40,496 bases of DNA. It comes from Aved-18 sp964606665. Its GTDB lineage: Bacteria > Cyanobacteriota > Vampirovibrionia > Obscuribacterales > Obscuribacteraceae. Position numbers and translations under genes: made by a program. This document shows positions 31,972 to 40,084 of this stretch, piece after piece (the stretch's first letter is position 1; each line of letters opens with the position of its first letter). Location: NCBI GenBank assembly GCA_964606665.1, contig CAZSHS010000039.1, positions 1-40,496 of the forward strand, given 5' to 3'. The notes beneath the pieces were generated by a model. It was not told the origin of the DNA and made no database searches. It was given only the letters and a program-made list of their open reading frames with translations.

Positions 31972-33122
31972 GAAGTATTCTTTCATTTTTATTGGTTCTT
32001 TGTTTCAGCACCGCTACTGCACTTGCTGTGCCACCAAATGCATCTGTGAAGCCTGTACTTCTAAAAGGAACGATTAATCAACTCATTTATCTTTGTACAT
32101 CGGCTGGTATCACTCTGGATAAAGAGTCTCTTCCCGCTACAGTAACCAAAATACGTTTGGGCAGTCCCGCTTCATATTATGGTGTAGCTGAAAATGACAA
32201 AATCGAAGGTGCCAGCATTGAAAATAATATGTTGAAACTGACTTTGAAACGTCAGGGCGCAAAAATGGATGTGACACTTCCAGTAAGTGCTCAGGCTCTT
32301 CGAGAATCAACCAATAGTAGCCTTACTGCCAAAAATAAAACTTCCACAAAGACAACTATTCAGAGCAAAATCGACAAATTCATGGACGAAATGCCTGAGC
32401 CTGTGATGGTTCCTAATGCCGATACACAGCGACTGCTAGAGCAAGAGCGCGGACATCTAGATAAGTTTAAACAATTATGTGCGCAGGCAAGCAAAAATAA
32501 TTCGACACCAAAGAAAATGACTTTGCACAAGGATATCAAAGCTCTTGGAGAATACGACGTTGTTTTGATTCTTGATTGTTCGGGGTCAATGTCTCAGCGC
32601 ATTGGAGCTAACATCAATACCTCTAAATGGACCTGGGCTCAAAAACAAATGATTTCGATGTCGTCTCAAATGGAAAATTCATTGAAGAAAGGCATTGCCC
32701 TGATGCCTTTTACTGACAAGTATCAATTGTATCAACCATGTTTTGGCGGTGAAGTACAAAATATTTTTGTGCAGAGAAAACCAGAAGGTGGCACTAACTT
32801 ATTTCCACCCCTGGAAGATGCATTGTCGCGAGCGATGCTAACCAAGCGTCCCATGGTTATTACAATTTTGACCGATGGTGGCTTTGGATTTAGGCAAGAA
32901 ATTAAAGACTTGATAGTCGCAGCAGCTAATGGCAGCGCCGGTCCATATGATTTGCGCATTAATTTATTACTTCTTGATGATAAGCCAATTCCAGCCGATA
33001 TTGCTGCACTCGATCGATTGACTGATGCTGGTGCCAAATATGATATCGTCCAAATTTCAGACATAAATAAATTGCACTCAAAAGGGCTACAACAATCAAT
33101 CATCGATAGTTTGTCTAAGTAA
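31968..33122 (+). CDS. Exported PDZ-like plus von Willebrand factor A domain protein
   Basis: 384 residues. The GTG start overlaps the preceding stop (GTGA), and the first residues form a signal peptide (cleavage near ALA). Residues ~45-110 have a PDZ-like pattern (IRLGSPASYYGVAENDKIEGA, then LKLTLKRQGAKMDVTLPV). A charged linker follows, then a VWA domain from ~residue 195 with a complete MIDAS metal site: DCSGSMS (D203), the Thr of GGTNLF, and LTDGGF. VWA domains with an intact MIDAS bind protein ligands through Mg2+. The YbjQ ring or the caspase may be the ligand; this is inference. It is the last gene of the caspase operon and converges with the TPR gene at 33141. Confidence 0.85.
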   Translation: MRSILSFLLVLCFSTATALAVPPNASVKPVLLKGTINQLIYLCTSAGITLDKESLPATVTKIRLGSPASYYGVAENDKIEGASIENNMLKLTLKRQGAKMDVTLPVSAQALRESTNSSLTAKNKTSTKTTIQSKIDKFMDEMPEPVMVPNADTQRLLEQERGHLDKFKQLCAQASKNNSTPKKMTLHKDIKALGEYDVVLILDCSGSMSQRIGANINTSKWTWAQKQMISMSSQMENSLKKGIALMPFTDKYQLYQPCFGGEVQNIFVQRKPEGGTNLFPPLEDALSRAMLTKRPMVITILTDGGFGFRQEIKDLIVAAANGSAGPYDLRINLLLLDDKPIPADIAALDRLTDAGAKYDIVQISDINKLHSKGLQQSIIDSLSK

Positions 33123-33140
33123 TCGACCTTGAAATAGGAC

Positions 33141-34001
33141 CTAGCCGCGCCCACAAGCTGGGCATAGATCTACTGGGGGAAATAAAATTGCAGGGTCTGA
33201 AGAACCAAGAGCTTTCGACAAAACCTTGGTGTATTTTGCTGCCAATTCAGTTCTGCCATTGGCTTTGTAAAATGGTGCGATGCGTCTGTACATATCGATA
33301 GCGTAACTATCTTTATCTGATAGGCGCTCGCACAAAGCAATAGCCTTTTGAAAATAAGTAACAGCTTTTTCTAATTCTTCAGGACTAGTGGCAATGCCGA
33401 TATATTGCCTGTTTTTCTTTTCTACATGCAAATTTCCAAGTATGAAAAAACCATTTATGATGTGATAAATTTTGCCTTTACTTTCAGTGTTGTTTGCCGC
33501 TTTGTCCAGTTTTGTCGAGATTTTAGATTCGAGCGCTTTTAGTTCACTCCATTCTTTTGCTCTGCAATAAGTGGCTGCAATATTCAAATAATCGTGTGGG
33601 TCAGCAACTTTTGAGTCTAAATATTTTTCGTGACCATGCAATAGTGCAATCGCTTCTTCACGGTCTTCTTTGCTTACATTTTGAGTACCAAACAAAAGAG
33701 TATTAGCCCAACTTTGTTTTTGATAAGCTGTAATAGCTATTCCATTTTCTTGTTTCTCGGCCAACGAAAGCGATTGTTTGAAATATTCATTTGCTTCTTT
33801 TCTTTTGCCAGCATATTGATAGGCTTGAGCAAGGCTTGCAACCATTAAATAGTAGTCTTTATTTTTGGTGCCATGTTTGGATTCAAATTCCTTCAAGCGC
33901 GCTTTGGCATTAGCTACCTGGTCGACTTCAGCGTGAGCTACAAGTGTCGACATAGCCAGGCTTGAACTCAAAATAGAAGCTAACAACATTTGTTTTTTCA
34001 T
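33141..34001 (-). CDS. Exported TPR-containing protein with C-terminal CPAC
   Basis: 286 residues. A signal peptide (cleavage near AHA, ~residue 24) is followed by a helical-repeat body with TPR features (LMVASLAQAYQYAGKRKEANEYFKQSL; LEKAVTYFQKAIALCERL; YRRIAPFYKANGRTELAAKY). The last residues are VDLCPACGRG, a CPAC pair that looks like half of a zinc knuckle or a redox pair at the very end of the chain. Function unknown. It lies 24 bases downstream of cydB in the same direction and could be part of the cydAB transcript, which would make it a candidate accessory factor; this is positional inference only. Confidence 0.75.
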   Translation of the reverse strand: MKKQMLLASILSSSLAMSTLVAHAEVDQVANAKARLKEFESKHGTKNKDYYLMVASLAQAYQYAGKRKEANEYFKQSLSLAEKQENGIAITAYQKQSWANTLLFGTQNVSKEDREEAIALLHGHEKYLDSKVADPHDYLNIAATYCRAKEWSELKALESKISTKLDKAANNTESKGKIYHIINGFFILGNLHVEKKNRQYIGIATSPEELEKAVTYFQKAIALCERLSDKDSYAIDMYRRIAPFYKANGRTELAAKYTKVLSKALGSSDPAILFPPVDLCPACGRG

Positions 34002-34024
34002 AGATTTATCCTACTATCAATTGT

Positions 34025-35023
34025 TCAATTTGGCTTGAGCTTGAATATTTTGTACAAATAATAAAATGCAGGTATAAGCAGAATAGCCCCGGCAATTAGC
34101 GCTAAAATCACTAAATTTATCGTGGTTGCATTGGCTGCTGAATTGTTTATTGTGTAACTGGGTCTAACCAAGTAAGGATATTGCGCAAACGCCCAGCCCC
34201 AAAGCACGAGGGAAACTTGCAGAGCAGCGCCATAACGGGCAATGCGAAATTGTCTTTTAGCTAGAAAAAATAAAGTGGTCAAGGCAGTTAGTGCAGTACA
34301 GATATATACTGGCGAAAGAACTTTTAAGTCTTTGAAAAGTGCAGGAGCACCATCTTTGGCTAAAATAAATACGATTAATGCCATGATACCCGAAGCACAT
34401 GAAGATACAAAAGCTCTGGTCCGAAAATCATTTTGTAGTTCAGGATCTATCGTGTCTGCCGTCAGATACACAGATGCAAGATAAGCAAAAAGACAAAGGG
34501 CAAATATACCTGTGGCAATTGGAAAAGGTTGTATCCATGGCAATATGAATACGTTATGAAAGCTGCCTTCAGTCAAAATATTGCCGCTTGAGATGGCACC
34601 AACTATAACACCAAGCATAATTGGTGTAACAGTACTGGAAATAGCAAACACACGTCCCCATCGCTCTTGTACCTGGTCTTGGTGGCTGTCATAAGTTCTA
34701 AATGTAAAAGCCGAGCCGCGAAAAACTATGCCAAAAAGTAAAATTGTAATTGGGATATGCAAAGCTATTGAAATGGCATAGAAGGCAGGTGGAAAACAAC
34801 TAAATAAAAGCACCACCATTAAAATAAGCCATACGTGATTGGCTTCCCAAATAGGTCCTATCGCTTTTTCGATTGTTTGCCTTTGAAATGCTTTTCTTGG
34901 ACCAGTCGCCATTAAATCCCAAAATCCGCCACCATAATCAGCTCCGCCCATAACCGCATACAGTGTCAAACTGATGATACCGGCAAGACAAATTATTTCA
35001 GGATTGCTTATCGGTAGGGACAT
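34025..35023 (-). CDS. cydB: Cytochrome bd ubiquinol oxidase subunit II
   Basis: 332 residues with about nine transmembrane helices. CydB features: LYAVMGGADYGGGFWDL near the N-terminus, EANHVWLIL, FRGSAFTFR and a QPFPIATG loop. With CydA it forms the membrane oxidase that takes electrons from quinol to O2 with high oxygen affinity and no proton pumping. Its start overlaps the cydA 3' end by 26 bases, so the two are co-translated. No cydX-like small gene or cydDC maturation genes are seen nearby. Confidence 0.95.
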   Translation of the reverse strand: MSLPISNPEIICLAGIISLTLYAVMGGADYGGGFWDLMATGPRKAFQRQTIEKAIGPIWEANHVWLILMVVLLFSCFPPAFYAISIALHIPITILLFGIVFRGSAFTFRTYDSHQDQVQERWGRVFAISSTVTPIMLGVIVGAISSGNILTEGSFHNVFILPWIQPFPIATGIFALCLFAYLASVYLTADTIDPELQNDFRTRAFVSSCASGIMALIVFILAKDGAPALFKDLKVLSPVYICTALTALTTLFFLAKRQFRIARYGAALQVSLVLWGWAFAQYPYLVRPSYTINNSAANATTINLVILALIAGAILLIPAFYYLYKIFKLKPN

Positions 35024-36293
35024 TACTCTCCACTATCAGAGGACTCTTTGCTATTTGTCTGAAAACTAGAAAAACAACAACCAATGCTAAAAATATATAC
35101 AAAAGAGTGAATAAAATAAACGTATAAGCCAATCCCGGCATTGGTGTCACTGAAGTAGACGTGCGCAATATATTCTGGACAATCCAGGGTTGGCGTCCTA
35201 CTTCAGTAACCATCCATCCAGTTTCAATTGCTATAAAACCAAGCGGTGATACCAGAGCTACTGCTTTTAGAAAAATGTCTGAGTCGGGTAGTTCTTTGGA
35301 TTTGAAAAAATGAATACCTGCCCAAAGCGATATCGCCATCATTAACATTCCGCATCCCACCATGATTTGAAAGCAGGTGTGAACAATCGGTACATTTGGC
35401 CAGTCTTCTTTAGGAAAATCGTTTAAACCTTTGACCACAGCTTTATGATCGTGAAAAGCAAGCAAACTAAGCAATTTTGGAACTTTGATTCCGGCAATAT
35501 CAATTGCTGCACCAGCGGCGGTTTCATAGTGCGCTTCCATAGCAGCTAGTTTTACCGGTTGTACACGAGCCGTTAACTGCGCCATGACATCGCCTGATAT
35601 GGGTTGGATCAATGCCATTGCACCGCCAAGGCATAGAGCTAGCGACAGTGCGTGACGGTGAAACAAATTTTTTTTATTTTTAAGAAGTAACAAGGCGTGA
35701 ATTCCAGCTACAGCAAAAGCCGTTGCTGCATAAGCCGCGATGAGCATGTGAACTGCTTCAGGAATACCTGCTTGATTGAGAAGCGCAGATAGTGGTTCGA
35801 TGTCCACTGGCTTTCCATTTTCTAGACGAAAACCAGTTGGAGTATTCATCCATCCATTTGCCAGGCAGACGAATAGAGCAGACATGGCACCACTGAGTGC
35901 CACCATCACTCCTGCAAAAAGATGAGCCTTGCGTGGTACCTTATCCCAGCCATATAAATAAATGCCAAGAAAAATAGCTTCGGTAAAAAATGCGATTCCT
36001 TCTAGTGCAAAAGCCAGTCCAATTATTTCACCAGAAAAGCGCATGAATCCAGGCCATAATAATCCTAGTTCAAAAGAAAGGACAGTTCCAGAAACTGCCC
36101 CTACTGCAAACAATATAGCAGTGCCTTTAGCCCAACGCTTAGCTAGCTCTTCATATTCTTTATGACCGGTTTGATGCCATAACCATTCGGAAAGGCACAT
36201 CATGAGCGGTAACGCGATGCCGACAGCGGCGAACACGATGTGAAAAAACATCGACATTCCCATTTGGCAACGAGCTATTACGAAATCATTCAT
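34998..36293 (-). CDS. cydA: Cytochrome bd ubiquinol oxidase subunit I, short Q-loop type
   Basis: 431 residues with about nine transmembrane helices. Key residues are visible: the N-terminal RCQMGMSMFFHIVFA with the haem His (~residue 18), FSGEIIGLAFALEGIAFFTEAIF with the conserved glutamates, QPVKLAAMEAHYET (the K and E equivalent to K252 and E257 at the quinol site) and GWMVTEVGRQPW. The distance between the last two is much shorter than in E. coli CydA (522 residues), so the Q-loop is the short type. I chose the ATG at 36293, with AGGA upstream; a TTG six bases earlier is in frame. It precedes cydB with a 26-base overlap. Confidence 0.95.
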   Translation of the reverse strand: MNDFVIARCQMGMSMFFHIVFAAVGIALPLMMCLSEWLWHQTGHKEYEELAKRWAKGTAILFAVGAVSGTVLSFELGLLWPGFMRFSGEIIGLAFALEGIAFFTEAIFLGIYLYGWDKVPRKAHLFAGVMVALSGAMSALFVCLANGWMNTPTGFRLENGKPVDIEPLSALLNQAGIPEAVHMLIAAYAATAFAVAGIHALLLLKNKKNLFHRHALSLALCLGGAMALIQPISGDVMAQLTARVQPVKLAAMEAHYETAAGAAIDIAGIKVPKLLSLLAFHDHKAVVKGLNDFPKEDWPNVPIVHTCFQIMVGCGMLMMAISLWAGIHFFKSKELPDSDIFLKAVALVSPLGFIAIETGWMVTEVGRQPWIVQNILRTSTSVTPMPGLAYTFILFTLLYIFLALVVVFLVFRQIAKSPLIVESNVPTDKQS

Positions 36294-36320
36294 AAACAAA
36301 GCCGTCCTATGCCAGAGAAT

Positions 36321-37070
36321 TTAGCACAATTGAGGCGCCCATTCAAGTGTGAGCAGTTGATGCGAATAGTATAAAACCGGCTCATCTTGGGTGTTTATAT
36401 CAAACGGACAAAGCATGGTATTGACTGTAAACTGTGCTTTTGCCAGTTGCAACGGCCATGGCGGATGGTGTACCTCTGCTTTGTAGACGTCATCACCTTT
36501 TTTAGTAAACAGTCGGTAGCGCTCAGTGAGGAAATAAGGCAGTCCATCAGGGTCTTTGGTGGCATCGATAAACGTAGGCTCAGGGCGATACAAAACTTTC
36601 AGTTGGCAATCATCGCCTCTTTTGTCGTCGCGTTTACTTTCGTACAAAGACCAGTCGTTCACCTCTCTTTTACGCATTCTGGCATTGAAGTAAGGCAAGC
36701 TATACGATATTCGCGCTCCATCCACGGCAAGTGGATTTGATGCATCCAAGCTGAAAAAATAGACCCCTGGCTCCCCTTTATATCGCACATAAGTTCGAAC
36801 GTTTAGTTCGAGAAACTCACTGATATAGGGCATTAACGGTGTTTTGGCAAAACGCACTTTGCGCATTACAAAGGGTACGACTCCGATCCAGGCGCTGTTG
36901 TCGAATGTATCTACTTCAAAAACTCTTGGAATAAGCGAAGCCATTTGTCGTACTGGTACTCTCCAATGAGCAAATAAGAGCTCGTCCCAGCTCTGGGTCA
37001 TGAGCCACGGAGTCTCTGGAGGTGGATAGGCGCGATGGTCAACCAACTTTAGAATTTGGGCTTGATTCAT
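36321..37070 (-). CDS. DUF2071 (YqjF-like) family protein
   Basis: 249 residues, soluble and beta-rich. Family blocks: MTQSWDELLFAHWRVP near the N-terminus, WIGVVPFVMRKVRF, LELNVRTYVR, GVYFFSLDAS and FLTERYRLF. DUF2071 is an acetoacetate-decarboxylase-like fold with unknown chemistry; the B. subtilis member YqjF senses nitroaromatics in some reports and is otherwise uncharacterised. The start is 62 bases from the divergent gene at 37139. It lies 28 bases upstream of cydA in the same direction, so a shared transcript is possible but would be coincidental in function. Confidence 0.87.
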   Translation of the reverse strand: MNQAQILKLVDHRAYPPPETPWLMTQSWDELLFAHWRVPVRQMASLIPRVFEVDTFDNSAWIGVVPFVMRKVRFAKTPLMPYISEFLELNVRTYVRYKGEPGVYFFSLDASNPLAVDGARISYSLPYFNARMRKREVNDWSLYESKRDDKRGDDCQLKVLYRPEPTFIDATKDPDGLPYFLTERYRLFTKKGDDVYKAEVHHPPWPLQLAKAQFTVNTMLCPFDINTQDEPVLYYSHQLLTLEWAPQLC

Positions 37071-37138
37071 GCCACCATCATAATATTAATGGGTTGGCAA
37101 GAGTATAATATAAATAAATACTGGTAAAGGGCATGCAC

Positions 37139-37486
37139 ATGAGTCCAAAACTGTTTATTCATACGCAAATAGCTTTGTCGTTGATTTGTTTGCAAATGCA
37201 AGTAGAAGTTTGCGCTCAAGGACAATCTGAGAAGAAAATTTTCTACGAGTTACGCGATGTGCTTCGAAATAAATTAGATAACAATCAACCGCTTGCTGTT
37301 CCTTCACAAAATCAGGTGGCACCGATGCCGGTGCAACAGCCTGTAGCTCAGCCTGTCTTACAATCAGGAGCGAACGAAATGACAGGTGGCATCAAAGATC
37401 GCGCTAAGCAAGAAATCAAAATTATGGTGGATAAAAAACTTGGCACCAATTTGAGTAATCGGGTAAATGCACCATTAAATTCCAAT
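37139..37486 (+). CDS. Exported small protein, 5' part of a gene broken by a scaffold join
   Basis: The 5' part encodes a signal peptide (hydrophobic ~residues 8-24, cleavage near VCA), a helical stretch (YELRDVLRNKL), a Pro/Gln/Val-rich linker (PVQQPVAQPVLQ) and a basic segment (IKDRAKQEIKIMVDKKLGTNL). It runs into the gap at 37487. The last 54 bases are repeated at 37734-37787, where the same frame continues to a stop at 37991. Removing one repeat copy and the bases between gives a continuous protein of 183 residues, which I believe is the real gene. I chose the ATG at 37139 because GGTAAAGGG lies 7 bases before it; an ATG at 37133 is too close to that site. Confidence 0.7.
37433..37486 (+). 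repeat. 54-base direct repeat, left copy
   Basis: Identical to 37734-37787, from the run of six A before CTTGGCACC to TTCCAAT. It ends exactly at the scaffold gap. Exact identity and the position at a contig end indicate a duplicated assembly overlap and not a biological repeat. Confidence 0.85.
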
Positions 37487-37496
37487 NNNNNNNNNN
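37487..37496. other. Scaffold gap (10 N)
   Basis: Ten undetermined bases at the join of two contigs that share 54 bases; see the flanking repeats. Confidence 0.95.
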
Positions 37497-37727
37497 GTTA
37501 AATCTTAAAAACAAAAATTGGCCATTTTCAAATTGTCTTTGCAATGTTTTTTTCTCTTCAACACTAAGTGTTGTAAGGCCAAAGTCGCGTTTGTTAATTG
37601 ATTGCAAAATGATTAAATCATTGCTATCAACCCTAATTTTAAGTGAGCTATTATCTTTTATGGTAGGAATAACGATAAAAACTTGACTAAAAAACTTTAA
37701 ATTGGGCTCAATTGTAATTGACGACAT
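37497..37727 (-). CDS. Partial open frame in the intruding segment, possible fragment of another gene
   Basis: The 237 bases between the gap and the right repeat copy are AT-rich compared with their surroundings. On the minus strand they carry an open frame (MSSITIEPNLKFF..., then LTTLSVEEKKTLQRQF) cut by the gap. It has no ribosome binding site and no recognised family. It may be the end of a contig from a different strain or locus, placed here by scaffolding. A 7-base palindrome arm pair (CAACACT/AGTGTTG) lies at 37559-37573. Confidence 0.3.
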
Positions 37728-37733
37728 TTGATC

Positions 37734-37787
37734 AAAAAACTTGGCACCAATTTGAGTAATCGGGTAAATGCACCATTAAATTCCAAT
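37734..37787 (+). repeat. 54-base direct repeat, right copy
   Basis: Identical to 37433-37486. The coding frame of the exported small protein continues from here to 37991. Confidence 0.85.
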
Positions 37788-37991
37788 ATAGCACCAGTAT
37801 CAAATCCCACTGGAATAGTTAATGCTCAAAATCAGCAAACTACGCCCATCCCGACGGGTCAACCAACAACGCAAAGTAACGGATTCAATTTATCAAACTT
37901 GGGTGTCGAATTGAAAGATTTGAAAGTCCCTGAGAAATATAAACAAGATTATTATCGCTATCGCAATAAAGTAAAAGACATGGTCAAGTAG
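37788..37991 (+). CDS. 3' part of the exported small protein broken by the scaffold join
   Basis: Continues the frame of 37139-37486 after the duplicated 54 bases (the 301-base offset exactly restores the frame). It encodes a Thr/Gln/Pro-rich linker (TTPIPTGQPTTQSN), then LSNLGVELKDLKVPEKYKQD and a basic YYRYRNKVKDMVK end. The tail looks helical and basic. The stop is 2 bases from the convergent caspase gene stop. No family is recognised. The start is not here; the ATG at 37728 lies in the intruding segment. Confidence 0.65.
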   Translation: MAPVSNPTGIVNAQNQQTTPIPTGQPTTQSNGFNLSNLGVELKDLKVPEKYKQDYYRYRNKVKDMVK

Positions 37992-37993
37992 CA

Positions 37994-39259
37994 CTATTTG
38001 TTCAAGCGCTCCAGAATCGTTCCGTCATTGGCAGTAATTTTTACCACTCTGCCATTTTCATCGCATTCAAGTGTAGCGGTGCTTTTGCCAGAAATAAAGC
38101 CCGTCCAGCTTGAGTAAAGCGTTTTGCCATCTAGTGAAATACTACAGTCTCCCTTCACTCCAAACTGTGGCATATTCCATCCGCACTCGCGTTCTTTCTG
38201 CCAGTAAGTATATTTCAAACCGTTAGAGCCAAGAAAATCACCGCTAATATCTGGTATTGCAGATCGTGCAGATGCCTGAGTGGTTTTGTTGTTTGATTCG
38301 GCGCTCGTATTGCTAACTGCAATCTCTGGTTTGTTTTCAAGCGACTTGAGTCCTTGCCAGACTTGCTCAGGAACTGGGCGGGGACTGACTGGGTTAATAG
38401 CCAATACTAGTTCGTCGCCTTTCCATTTGCTTGTTTCTAAGACGGGTGTTTGACTGACTCCGCGCTCTGCGGCTACTTGGGATTGAACTCCAGTTTTTAA
38501 TTTACTAAAAGCCTCGCTTAGTTTGGTGTTGCTACCATTAGCTTGAAAACTTTCTATTAGTGTATGCGTGAAAACACCATTCTTGTAGTTTTTTGATTCC
38601 CAGGACGATTCGGATTTGGCGCTTGAACAGATAACGGCATGTCCTGTGCCTTGAGCTATTTGTTTTGCATCGACATTGGCTGTGCGAACTATTCCTTTAC
38701 TTGAGCTGGCACCACCGGAATGGCAGGCGTCTAGGATAATAAGCACCCTTTTGCTTTTGACTCGCTCTTTGATGGTGTTAGCTAAATTTTGAATTGAAAT
38801 TCCAGTGGTGAATAATTTTTCTGGGTTAGTATCATGTGCCACCACATAATTGACCCCGGCAACATCCATGTCTGACGGGCTTCCGTGGCTGGAAAAGAAA
38901 ATTACCACCAAATCCGACTCTATAGCCACGCGCGGTAGCCAACTGTCACCCAATACTTCCATTATATTGTCTCTGGTTGCTTTTTCATTCTCCAAACTCA
39001 AAATATGATCGGGTGCAAAATGACACTTGTTTACTAAAAATTCTTTGAAATCATCAGCGTCTTTGGCTGCATATTTTAGATTTAGATTTGAGCGAGCAAA
39101 TTTACTGATTCCAACTACCAAAGCCCATTTGTCTGTAACGGGAGTGTGGGGATCGAAGTTGTCTTCTTCTTGCGCAATAGCTGGGTTTTTCGCAAATATC
39201 ATCACGACCAACAACAATATGTTTAGAAACGAAAATAGGTTTTTTGCATTTTTAGTCAT
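37994..39259 (-). CDS. Exported caspase-family (C14, orthocaspase-like) protein with C-terminal beta domain
   Basis: 421 residues. A signal peptide (cleavage near AIAQ, ~residue 30) is followed directly by the caspase fold: KWALVVGISKF, LKYAAKDADDF, LVVIFFSSHG (H125) and IILDACHSGG (C179), so the catalytic dyad is intact. The caspase part closely matches the protein at 29748-31508 along its length (SPSDMDVAGVNYVVAHDTNPEKL versus the parallel segment), so the two are paralogues. Here the extra domain is C-terminal: residues ~335-421, a small beta domain with a CGW...GDC cysteine pattern (DISGDFLGSNGLKYTYW). It lacks the N-terminal beta domain and linker. It is 10 bases downstream of the ATPase gene in the same direction. 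Confidence 0.88.
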   Translation of the reverse strand: MTKNAKNLFSFLNILLLVVMIFAKNPAIAQEEDNFDPHTPVTDKWALVVGISKFARSNLNLKYAAKDADDFKEFLVNKCHFAPDHILSLENEKATRDNIMEVLGDSWLPRVAIESDLVVIFFSSHGSPSDMDVAGVNYVVAHDTNPEKLFTTGISIQNLANTIKERVKSKRVLIILDACHSGGASSSKGIVRTANVDAKQIAQGTGHAVICSSAKSESSWESKNYKNGVFTHTLIESFQANGSNTKLSEAFSKLKTGVQSQVAAERGVSQTPVLETSKWKGDELVLAINPVSPRPVPEQVWQGLKSLENKPEIAVSNTSAESNNKTTQASARSAIPDISGDFLGSNGLKYTYWQKERECGWNMPQFGVKGDCSISLDGKTLYSSWTGFISGKSTATLECDENGRVVKITANDGTILERLNK

Positions 39260-39269
39260 TTAATTGTGT

Positions 39270-40058
39270 TCAATCCTCCATTTCGTCTCTTTCGTATTGG
39301 TCATTGCTTAAAAGTTGTTGCAGGCGTTTTGGATAGCTGTTGAGGAAATCACGAGTTATTTTATAGTGCTCTGTTTCTTCGAACGATATTTGTCTGCATC
39401 CATCTGAATCGAACAAAAATATTTTGGCATTGGGATATGCCATCAAAATAGGAGAATGCGTAGCAATTATAAACTGAGATTGATCTTTGACCAAATCGTC
39501 TATGCGCACTAAGGCAGACAATTGTCTGCTTGGAGATAGTGCTGCTTCAGGTTCGTCAAATAAATAGAATCCTTTGCCGCCAAGTCCATGCGTTAACAAA
39601 GCAAGAAAAGATTCTCCGTGAGATTGCTCATGCAAAGACTTTCCTCCGTAACGTCTGAAAACTTGTTCTTTAGAAGTACAAGCATCTGGATCTCTCCAGA
39701 GCTTATCTAAATAGCTTGCGATATCGAAAAAGCTCTCTGCCCTGAGAAAGAATCTATCTTTAGGCTTTTGGAAGCTTTTTTTGCTTTGAATATAGTCGCA
39801 TAAATTGGTGGAGCCGAATTCGTCTTCGACATGAAAATTTCCTGTTCCACCCTCGCCAGACAATTGCATGCTAGATGCAATCGCTTCTAGCAAAGTCGAC
39901 TTACCCGAGCCATTTTCACCCACCAAAAAGGTTACGTCAGGATGAAAATCCATGCGCTCCAATTTGTAAATTGCTGGAATGCAAAATGGAAATTCTTCGG
40001 GCGCTTTTCCTGGAGGAATCGATAACGTAATTGATCTTAGATATGGCTTAATTTCCAT
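39270..40058 (-). CDS. COG3910-type predicted ATPase (AAA, ABC-like)
   Basis: 262 residues. Walker A GENGSGKST (~residue 48), then NFHVEDE, FFLRAESFFDIASYLD, the signature-like GGKSLHEQSHGESFLAL, Walker B LFDEPEAALSP with RQLSAL, and the switch His region FIIATHSPILMAYP. The order and wording match the family COG3910 closely. These are stand-alone soluble ABC-ATPase-fold proteins without a membrane partner; their role is unknown, possibly in DNA or toxin-antitoxin contexts like other OLD/AAA_21 proteins. It starts 27 bases after the Gly/Arg-rich gene stop and is followed by the caspase gene after 10 bases. Confidence 0.9.
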   Translation of the reverse strand: MEIKPYLRSITLSIPPGKAPEEFPFCIPAIYKLERMDFHPDVTFLVGENGSGKSTLLEAIASSMQLSGEGGTGNFHVEDEFGSTNLCDYIQSKKSFQKPKDRFFLRAESFFDIASYLDKLWRDPDACTSKEQVFRRYGGKSLHEQSHGESFLALLTHGLGGKGFYLFDEPEAALSPSRQLSALVRIDDLVKDQSQFIIATHSPILMAYPNAKIFLFDSDGCRQISFEETEHYKITRDFLNSYPKRLQQLLSNDQYERDEMED

Positions 40059-40084
40059 ACCAAATCAAATCAGCCCTGTATCCC

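Noticed and set aside
37559..37573. Palindrome CAACACT-A-AGTGTTG
   Set aside because: It lies inside the doubtful intruding segment, has a one-base loop and no T run, so it is not a terminator and probably chance.
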